The position numbers and the translations under genes are program-made. Positions 35,233 to 41,054 of a DNA stretch of 41,054 nucleotides are shown piece after piece. The DNA comes from Alphaproteobacteria bacterium (lineage in GTDB: Bacteria; Pseudomonadota; Alphaproteobacteria; Micropepsales; Micropepsaceae), in assembly GCA_023259375.1 (NCBI GenBank), contig JAHFQC010000041.1, forward strand, positions 1 through 41,054, in the 5' to 3' direction. The first letter of the stretch is position 1; the number at the start of each line of letters is the position of its first letter. Below the pieces are notes generated by a model that was given only the letters and a program-made list of their open reading frames with translations, did not search any database and was not told where the DNA came from.

Positions 35233-37503
35233 TCAGATCTTGCCCGACAGCGTCACGCCGTAGGTCGGCGGTTCGTTGAGGATGGCGGCGTCGTAGTTCT
35301 CGATCACGCCCTTGAGGTTCTTGTTGTTGGTGATGTTGCGGCCGTAGAGGGCGACTTCCCAGGCATCGGTCGAATAGCCGAGCTTGAGACCGCCTTCGAA
35401 ATTGCCGTTCGAATTGAACTCGCGGGTGCGGTAGAGCACGAAGTTGGTATAACCCTGCAGGTTCCAGTCCGTCGCCACGAACACTTTGCCTTCGCCGACC
35501 GGGATGTCGTAGCGGCCGGAGAAGTTGAGGTTGTATTCCGGCGCATTCGGCAGCGGGTTGCCATCAATCTTGGCAAAATACGTCGTACCGGTGCCCGAAC
35601 CCTTGGTGAAATAGGAGTTCAACGGCGTGGCGGCGAGAACGCCGAGGAAGCTGCCCATCTGGGCATAAGCGTTGGCGTCCTTGATCTCGGTGTGCAAGAG
35701 CGACAGGCCCGCCGTGAGCGACAGGTTCTCGATCGGCAGCCAATCGAGCTGGGCTTCCATGCCGTAGGCCTCGGCCTTGTTGGCATTGAAGAACACGCCG
35801 TTGCCGTTGGAGTCGTTGCCGTTGAGCTGAATGTGATCGACCGTGTAGGTGAAGGCCGACATGTTGAAGCGCAGCGTGTTGGAGAACTGGCTCTTGAGGC
35901 CGGCTTCCCACGACAGGATGGTTTCGGAATTGGCGAACGTGAACGGCGAATTGAACACCGCCGAACGGCCCTGAATGGTGGGACCGCGGAAGCCGGTGGC
36001 GACGCGGGCATAGACGCTGAGATCGGGGCTCAACTCATAAAGCGCGCTGACATCCCAGCTCGGCGTCGTGTCTTCCAGCACCGGATGAGGATCCGCCGTC
36101 GCCGGGAAGCCGGACACGCCCGCCACGTTCGCGGCCGGTTTGAGCAGCAGCGTGTCCTTGCGGTCGTTGGTGACGCGGGCGCCGCCGGTGAGCGTCAGAT
36201 GCGGCAGCACTTCATAGCTGACCTGACCGAACAGTGCCCATGACGTGTTGGCATCGCGCAGGCGCACCCAGTTGTTGGGATTGTTGGCCGGCGGCGTCAG
36301 GAAGAAGGCGCGCTGATAGAATTCGGTGATGTCGTGCTGGTCGAAATACATGCCGCCGACCTGCCACTTGAGTTGGGCATCGGCCGCGGAAGCCAAACGT
36401 ACTTCCTGCGTCCATTGACTGAGCGCGCGCACGCGGCCCATCGATTCGCCATAACCGGTGTTGTTGTAATCGGCCGCCGCACCGCCGTCGGTATCGCCGC
36501 GGCTCTGGCCTTCGGTGGCTTCATACCCGGTGATCGAGGTCAGGGTGATGCCGCCAAAATCGTAGCTGATGTTCTCGGAAATGCCGTAGGTGTTGTAGCC
36601 CTGCGGATTGTTCATGGCTTCGTCCCAGCGCGCCTGATTCCAGTGCTGCGACGAGACATCGTGCGAACCGATCTTGAGCGCACCGCGGCGGAACACGCTG
36701 GCGGGTCCATCATACCAGCGGCCGTGCATCACCGTCAGCATCGAGAGATTATCGGTCGGTGTGGCGAGCAGTTGGACGCGCAGATCGCGTTCATTGAAGC
36801 CGCCGACCGCATCCTTCTGGCCGGTGGGCGTGCCGTCGGCCGAGGGGCCGGTGTAGGTGTTGTCGATATAATGGTCGCGCTTCTGGTAGAGGCCGGAGAC
36901 GCGCAGCGCGAGCTTGCCGTCAACGAGCGGACCGCCGGCGCCGAAATCGATGTCGACGCTGTTATAGGCGCCGTAGCTAGCCGAACCGCGCGCCTCGAAA
37001 TTCTGGCTGGGGCGGATCGAATCGAACTTGATGATGCCGGCGGTGGTGTTGCGGCCGAACAGCGAGCCTTGCGGACCGCGGAACACTTCCACCGCGCCGA
37101 CGTCGAACGCGGGCGTCGACTTCAAGACGACATGTTCCATCACGATGTCGTCCTGGATGATCGACACCGGCTGCGAAGCGCCGAGATAAAAGTCGACGTT
37201 GCCGAGACCGCGAATATAGAAGCGCGGGAAGATGCGGCCCGTGGTCGATTCCACATAGAGGTTCGGCACCTTGCCCGACAGCGCCAGCAGCGTGTCGTCG
37301 CCCGACGCGGTCATGGTGGTGAGGCTCTCGGTGTTCAGCACGCTGGTCGACACCGGCACGTCCTGCTGGTTCTCGACCCGGCGCTGGGCCGTGACGGTGA
37401 CTTCCTCAAGGCCCGCAGCCTGGGCAAATGCCGGATCGCCGGCCATCAAGGCACAAGCTGCTACGCCAAGCAGAGCCCGGCCGGTCACGTTCATGGAATG
37501 CAT
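35233..37503 (-). CDS. TonB-dependent outer-membrane receptor (sphingomonad type)
   Basis: Outer-membrane active-uptake receptor of the large family expanded in sphingomonads and Caulobacter; ligand unknown. From the ATG at 37503 the product is 756 residues. A signal peptide ends near AFAQA, followed by the TonB box (EEVTVTAQRR). The plug has VPVSTSVLNTESL, the FYIRGLG block, and GAVEVFRGPQGSLFGRNTTAGIIKF, typical of this group rather than classic siderophore receptors. The barrel ends with LYGRNITNNKNL and a C-terminal strand GVTLSGKI. Alternative starts lie at 37521 and 37494. It is divergent from a glycosyltransferase; there is no co-transcribed transporter, so its ligand cannot be guessed from context. 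Confidence 0.92.
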   Translation of the reverse strand: MHSMNVTGRALLGVAACALMAGDPAFAQAAGLEEVTVTAQRRVENQQDVPVSTSVLNTESLTTMTASGDDTLLALSGKVPNLYVESTTGRIFPRFYIRGLGNVDFYLGASQPVSIIQDDIVMEHVVLKSTPAFDVGAVEVFRGPQGSLFGRNTTAGIIKFDSIRPSQNFEARGSASYGAYNSVDIDFGAGGPLVDGKLALRVSGLYQKRDHYIDNTYTGPSADGTPTGQKDAVGGFNERDLRVQLLATPTDNLSMLTVMHGRWYDGPASVFRRGALKIGSHDVSSQHWNQARWDEAMNNPQGYNTYGISENISYDFGGITLTSITGYEATEGQSRGDTDGGAAADYNNTGYGESMGRVRALSQWTQEVRLASAADAQLKWQVGGMYFDQHDITEFYQRAFFLTPPANNPNNWVRLRDANTSWALFGQVSYEVLPHLTLTGGARVTNDRKDTLLLKPAANVAGVSGFPATADPHPVLEDTTPSWDVSALYELSPDLSVYARVATGFRGPTIQGRSAVFNSPFTFANSETILSWEAGLKSQFSNTLRFNMSAFTYTVDHIQLNGNDSNGNGVFFNANKAEAYGMEAQLDWLPIENLSLTAGLSLLHTEIKDANAYAQMGSFLGVLAATPLNSYFTKGSGTGTTYFAKIDGNPLPNAPEYNLNFSGRYDIPVGEGKVFVATDWNLQGYTNFVLYRTREFNSNGNFEGGLKLGYSTDAWEVALYGRNITNNKNLKGVIENYDAAILNEPPTYGVTLSGKI

Positions 37504-37848
37504 GCTTTGTTTCCCGCTCATTGATTTACCAGACGGCAAGATGACCGACCGAATGCCGCGAAGCATTCGCCTCGCCGGTCAGATTGGTGTTCGCTGGAAT
37601 ACCCTCTCGCCGGGCGGACCCTAAGTGCCGATCACAAAGCTTCTGTGACGGTACGTCTTAAAGTCGGCCGCTGTCGCGCCGATGCAACACCGTCCGCGAT
37701 CAGCCGCTTGCTTCTGGCTCGGCGCGACCGGAATGACAGTACTACAAACATTCCGTTCCTGCTGCGGGCGGATATTTTGCAGCGTGGCGCGACGCGAAGC
37801 ACGGTGGCTGCTAGGTTTTGCACGGAGCACGTGCATGGGCCCGGGGCG
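37504..37848. other. Divergent intergenic region between TonB receptor and glycosyltransferase
   Basis: 345 bases without a supported gene. The region holds a perfect inverted repeat CGAATGC-N6-GCATTCG (37550-37569), 47 bases upstream of the receptor start. It also holds a TCACA-N7-TGTGA pair (about 37637-37653). Either could be an operator. An open frame continuous with the glycosyltransferase runs upstream to 37645, but its first 68 codons look non-coding (Arg/Ser-rich, no hydrophobic pattern). Confidence 0.55.
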
Positions 37849-39402
37849 ATGGACAAGGCAATTGAGACTGCCCGGCGGGTATCGCCCCTGCGCATTATCG
37901 CGCGCATCGGCGGCGTCCGCGCCATCGCGTTCCTGTTTCTGGCCGCCGGTCTGTGCGTGGTGCCGAAATTCATCGGACTGACCGTCCAGAGCCTCTGGCT
38001 CGATGAACTCAATGTTCTTCGCTATATGTCCTATCCCCATCTCGACGCCGCCTTCTTCGAAGCCATCCGGCAGGAGCCGCATCCGCCACTGTGGCTCGCC
38101 GCGATGTGGATCTATGGCAAGCTCGTCGGCACGACCCCGTTCGCCTTGCGCCTTTCGAGTGCGGTGACCGCCTGTTTCGCCGTCGCGGGCGCCTATGGCG
38201 CGACCCAGCAAGTGGCCGGCCGGCGCGTCGCGACCATCACCGCGCTGCTGCTCGGACTTTCCAGCGTCGGCCTCTGCGAGGCGCAGAATGTACGCCCCTA
38301 TTCGCTGGTGTTTCTGTTCGCGGCCCTGTCGGCGGCCTGGTTCGCCGGGTTGATGCGCCAACCGGACAGGCGCCTGACGATCAGCCTGACAGCCGCCAAC
38401 ACGGCGTTATGTCTGACGCATTATTCGGGCGTGTTCCTGGTGTTCGGCGAAGCGCTGGCGATCGGCCTGGTGCGATGGCGCGCCGGCACTCCCCGGCCAT
38501 GGAGCCTCAGCGTGCTCTTGACAGCGACGGCGCTGCCGGCCCTCGTCTGGATGGCCTGGACATTCGGCGTCTACGATCCGATGGCGACGGCGAATTTGCA
38601 TTGGCGCGTGCTCGATCTGTTGTCGCCGCTGCGAGGGTTCTTCGGCCAGTTTCCGCTGCTCATCCTGGTGCTGACGCCCTTCGTCCTGGAACGGCGGCCG
38701 CTGCATCTGGGGGCAGATCCCAAAATCGTCGGGCTTGGCGTGGTGATCTTCTGCGTTGCCGCGGCGATAACGGCTGCGGCGCTGGTGCATCCGAGCTGGA
38801 TGCAAAACAAGAACTTCTATGTCGCCTTTCCGGCCGGCTATCTCCTCATCGCATTGATCGTGAGCAAGACGCCGCTGATGCGCGGCGAGACAGGGGCCTG
38901 GCTGACGCTGCTGGTCACCGCCACCGGATTGGCGACCTATCTTGCCACCGGCTATCCTTTGCATCCTACCACGTATTACGCGCCGTACCGCGAGCAGGTG
39001 CGCGAGGCCGCCAAGCTGATCGGTGTGCTCGCCCGCCCCGGCGACACGGTGCTGACCGGGGTGATCGACATCAACGGCAACCACACCTATTTGGTGCCGA
39101 CCCGCACCTATGCCGAAACCATCCTGCGGCACCCCTGGCGGACCCGGGACATCCGGCTGCTGGCGGAACCACGGCAAGCCCAGGCGCGGGTCGCAGCCCT
39201 AACGCACGCCGTCTTGACCCGCCGACCGCACGGCAGCCTGATCGTCGACCTGCCGCAATCGACAAAATTGAGCCCGGCCGAACGGGCCACCCTTGAATCC
39301 GCGGTCTGCATCACCGAACACCGGCTGATCAAACACACGGTGCTGGAGGCGGACTTCGATGCGGCGCGCTGTCCCAAACGCATCGTGGTGAGCGACATCT
39401 GA
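37849..39402 (+). CDS. GT39/ArnT-like membrane glycosyltransferase
   Basis: Polytopic inner-membrane glycosyltransferase of the PMT/ArnT fold, expected to move a sugar from a polyprenyl-phosphate donor to an acceptor on the periplasmic side. The product is 517 residues from the ATG at 37849. After the first helix (about 20-42), the first periplasmic loop has the catalytic-type acidic pair in SLWLDELNVL. EPHPPLWL then matches the HPPL motif of this family. About ten more helices follow to about residue 390, then a soluble C-terminal domain of about 120 residues. Acceptor and sugar are unknown. The start is uncertain: no ideal ribosome-binding site, and open frame upstream. It converges with DUF1476. 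Confidence 0.82.
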   Translation: MDKAIETARRVSPLRIIARIGGVRAIAFLFLAAGLCVVPKFIGLTVQSLWLDELNVLRYMSYPHLDAAFFEAIRQEPHPPLWLAAMWIYGKLVGTTPFALRLSSAVTACFAVAGAYGATQQVAGRRVATITALLLGLSSVGLCEAQNVRPYSLVFLFAALSAAWFAGLMRQPDRRLTISLTAANTALCLTHYSGVFLVFGEALAIGLVRWRAGTPRPWSLSVLLTATALPALVWMAWTFGVYDPMATANLHWRVLDLLSPLRGFFGQFPLLILVLTPFVLERRPLHLGADPKIVGLGVVIFCVAAAITAAALVHPSWMQNKNFYVAFPAGYLLIALIVSKTPLMRGETGAWLTLLVTATGLATYLATGYPLHPTTYYAPYREQVREAAKLIGVLARPGDTVLTGVIDINGNHTYLVPTRTYAETILRHPWRTRDIRLLAEPRQAQARVAALTHAVLTRRPHGSLIVDLPQSTKLSPAERATLESAVCITEHRLIKHTVLEADFDAARCPKRIVVSDI

Positions 39403-39415
39403 GACCGCCGGCTGG

Positions 39416-39730
39416 TCAGCCGTTCGCTTCCAGCTCGGCGCGCACCTGGGCACTGAATTCGTGCATCTTCCGGCGCAGGACGTCGTCCGGGACCGCCACG
39501 CCGTGGGCCCTGAAATCGCCCTGCACCTTGCGGAAGACGTCCTCTTCGCCGGGCTCTTTCATGTCCGAGGCGACCACCGACTTGGCGTAGTCCTCGGCCT
39601 CGAGCCCGGCGAGACCCAGCTCCGCCGCCGCCCACAACCCCAACAGCTTGTTACGCCGCACCGTGGCCTTGAACCGGACCTCCTCGTCGAAAGCCCATTT
39701 GGTCTCGTGCTTGTTGTGCGGCTCGCTCAT
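39416..39730 (-). CDS. DUF1476 protein (F1-ATPase zeta-subunit family)
   Basis: Member of the family that includes the zeta subunit of the Paracoccus denitrificans ATP synthase, an inhibitor blocking reverse ATP hydrolysis by F1. Restricted to alphaproteobacteria. The 104-residue product is highly charged and helical. The conserved [25 protein letters not shown] segment (about 9-33) is followed by [32 protein letters not shown] and a C-terminal helix. The ATG at 39730 has AAGGGAA upstream; a longer frame adds unrelated sequence. Location next to purC is commonly seen and does not imply a purine role. The family call is firm; whether it inhibits ATP synthase in this organism is inferred. Confidence 0.92.
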   Translation of the reverse strand: MSEPHNKHETKWAFDEEVRFKATVRRNKLLGLWAAAELGLAGLEAEDYAKSVVASDMKEPGEEDVFRKVQGDFRAHGVAVPDDVLRRKMHEFSAQVRAELEANG

Positions 39731-39883
39731 GGCTTCCCTTGCGTAATGTGTTGATTTCCAATGATTATCTAATGCGAAGCCGGGCTTTTGCAACGCCTGC
39801 CGCGGGCGCGCTTGGCGCTGCCTTAAGGGAATCCGGCAGCCCGCATTGCCCCCAGGACGCGCCATGCTTATTTTGGGGGGCTC

Positions 39884-39905
39884 GCGGGGTCGGTTCTGGC
39901 CCCGC
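39884..39905 (+). promoter_or_regulatory. Hairpin in the purC leader
   Basis: GCGGGG (39884-39889) and CCCCGC (39900-39905) form a 6-bp GC stem with a 10-base loop, followed by TTCGCGTTTTC. It lies 49 bases upstream of purC. It could be an attenuator or merely a GC-rich leader fold. Other than this, 39731-39954 shows no gene. Confidence 0.3.
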
Positions 39906-39954
39906 TTCGCGTTTTCACCCGCTCTCAACGTCCTGGAGCGCCAGGCAGGCCAAG

Positions 39955-40731
39955 ATGGATTTTCAAATGAAACGCCGGCGCATGATCTACGAGGGCAAGG
40001 GCAAGATCCTTTATGAAGGACCCGAGCCCGGTACCCTCGTCCAATATTTCAAGGACGACACCACCGCCCTCGACAATTCCAAGAAGGCCGTCATCGAAGG
40101 CAAGGGCGTTCTCAACAATCGCATCAGCGAATACCTGATGACGCAGCTCAACCTCATCGGGGTGCCGACGCATTTCATGCGCCGCCTCAACATGCGCGAG
40201 CAGCTCGTCAAAGAAGTCGAGATCGTTCCGCTCGAAGTGAAGGTGCGCAACGTCGCCGCAGGTTCGCTGTCGAAACGCCTCGGCATCGAGGAAGGCACGC
40301 CGCTGCCGCGCTCGATCATCGAATATTATTACAAGAACGACGCCCTGCATGATCCCTGGGTGTCGGAGGAACACATCACCGCGTTCGGCTGGGCCAGCCC
40401 CCAGGATCTCGACGACATGGTCAACTTGACCATCCGGATCAACGACTTCCTCTCCGGCCTTTTCCTCGGCGCCGGCATCAAGCTGGTGGATTTCAAGGTC
40501 GAATTCGGCCGCCTGTGGGAGAACGACTACATGCGCATCGTTCTCGCCGACGAAATCAGCCCCGACTGCTGCCGCCTGTGGGACGTCACCACCAGCGAGA
40601 AACTCGACAAGGATCGCTTCCGGCGCGATCTCGGCGGGCTGATGGAGGCCTACTCTGAGGTCGCACGCCGCCTGGGAATCCTGCCCGAATCAGGGCAAGG
40701 AGAAGCCAAGGGACCGATGCTGGTGAAATGA
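39955..40731 (+). CDS. purC: SAICAR synthetase (phosphoribosylaminoimidazole-succinocarboxamide synthase)
   Basis: ATP-dependent step joining CAIR and aspartate in de novo purine synthesis; its product is the substrate of PurB. The 258-residue product is standard for bacteria. It begins [13 protein letters not shown] (ATP-site Gly-rich strand), then [13 protein letters not shown] and GVLNNRIS. The signature [16 protein letters not shown] is near 85-100, and LVDFKVEFG near 175-183 provides the metal-binding region, with [13 protein letters not shown] following. The ATG at 39955 follows GGCAGG; the upstream in-frame sequence is non-coding in character. purS follows after 196 bases, an unusually large gap for this pair. 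Confidence 0.98.
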   Translation: MDFQMKRRRMIYEGKGKILYEGPEPGTLVQYFKDDTTALDNSKKAVIEGKGVLNNRISEYLMTQLNLIGVPTHFMRRLNMREQLVKEVEIVPLEVKVRNVAAGSLSKRLGIEEGTPLPRSIIEYYYKNDALHDPWVSEEHITAFGWASPQDLDDMVNLTIRINDFLSGLFLGAGIKLVDFKVEFGRLWENDYMRIVLADEISPDCCRLWDVTTSEKLDKDRFRRDLGGLMEAYSEVARRLGILPESGQGEAKGPMLVK

Positions 40732-40778
40732 CGCGCTGGTGAATTGGTAGTGTCGCGCGTATAAGCCGCCCGGGTTTT

Positions 40779-40798
40779 GCCTCCCTTCGGGTTGAGGC
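40779..40798 (+). promoter_or_regulatory. UUCG-tetraloop hairpin between purC and purS
   Basis: GCCTC (40779-40783) pairs with GAGGC (40794-40798), and inside it CC and GG close a TTCG tetraloop. This makes a 7-bp stem with a 2-base bulge. There is no T tail, so termination is unlikely. A weaker 6-bp inverted repeat (40875-40880 and 40903-40908) lies nearer purS. Together they suggest a structured leader for purS. Confidence 0.35.
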
Positions 40799-40927
40799 GC
40801 ACGAATTTCGCGAAGCAGCAATACTTTACGGGGGTAGTGTGTCCTCTGTGGCTGCGCGCGGAAAAGGTTAGTTCGCGCTTTCGGGCCGGGTCCTTCTTCC
40901 TGAAGCGCTCTATGGAGATCGAACCCA

Positions 40928-41054
40928 ATGAAAGCGCGCGTCTTCGTCACCCTGAAAAACGGCGTCCTCGATCCGCAAGGCAAGGCGATCGGGCGCGCCC
41001 TCGGCAATCTCGGCTTTGCCGGCGTCGGCAGCGTGCGCCAGGGCAAGCTGATCG
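40928..41054 (+). CDS. purS: FGAM synthetase subunit PurS (start only; cut by window edge)
   Basis: Small subunit linking PurQ and PurL in formylglycinamidine ribonucleotide synthesis. Only the first 42 codons are present, but they match the family start: VFVTLKNGVLDPQGKAIGRAL, with GFAGVGSVRQGKLI following. The ATG follows a GGAGA sequence. purQ and purL are expected beyond the edge. Confidence 0.93.
   Translation, partial: MKARVFVTLKNGVLDPQGKAIGRALGNLGFAGVGSVRQGKLI

Noticed and set aside
39739-39954. N-terminal extension of purC to 39739
   Set aside because: The first 72 codons show no purC homology, contain a GC hairpin, and the conserved protein start plus ribosome-binding site place the start at 39955.

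Overview
The window is a GC-rich chromosomal segment from an alphaproteobacterium. Four things support that: a full-length CckA cell-cycle kinase; two exact TTAA-N7-TTAA (CtrA-type) boxes in a flagellar promoter region; a DUF1476 protein (zeta subunit of the alphaproteobacterial F1-ATPase) beside purC; and a recA-alaS gene pair. Sphingomonad/Caulobacter-style TonB receptors and LacI-like operators suggest an aquatic or soil heterotroph near Caulobacterales or Micropepsales. That lower placement is inference. I see no rRNA, tRNA, CRISPR array, insertion sequence or prophage. I count 42 protein genes; the first and last are cut by the window edges.

Layout. 1-936: a CDF metal exporter (dmeF, minus strand). 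1256-5851: flagellar export and rod genes, with fliO-fliP leftward and flgB-flgC-fliE-fliQ-fliR-flhB rightward from a shared control region holding the two CtrA boxes. 5921-9035: a nucleoside hydrolase, then a secreted SGNH esterase and polysaccharide deacetylase pair on the minus strand with a LacI-like palindrome upstream. 9167-11815: cckA and a tightly coupled DUF4236/SH3 membrane protein. 12040-15269: a TonB receptor and PepSY membrane protein operon. 15354-16545: an alpha/beta hydrolase and a convergent, overlapping membrane protein. 16923-18463: three bacteriohemerythrins in tandem. 18775-23972: recA, alaS and a cyclic-nucleotide-gated-type K+ channel. 23988-26250: icd, beta-carbonic anhydrase and a VOC protein on the minus strand. 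26386-30003: trmJ, a small secreted protein, a CinA-type protein, map and radC. 30089-33350: a three-gene peptide-type ABC transporter whose fused ATPase has lost nearly all catalytic motifs. 33382-41054: purB, a small membrane protein, a large TonB receptor, a GT39-like glycosyltransferase, the DUF1476 gene, purC and the start of purS.

How the genes relate. CckA (through ChpT, not in this window) controls CtrA, and the CtrA-type boxes lie in front of the flagellar genes, so one window carries both the top of the circuit and a likely output. icd and carbonic anhydrase overlap by 4 bases, which couples a CO2-releasing enzyme to a CO2-hydrating one. purB, purC and purS belong to de novo purine synthesis.

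The strongest candidates for something undescribed are the ABC transporter with two apparently dead nucleotide-binding domains (30089-33350) and the hemerythrin triplet, in which the middle copy has Glu in place of one iron-binding His.
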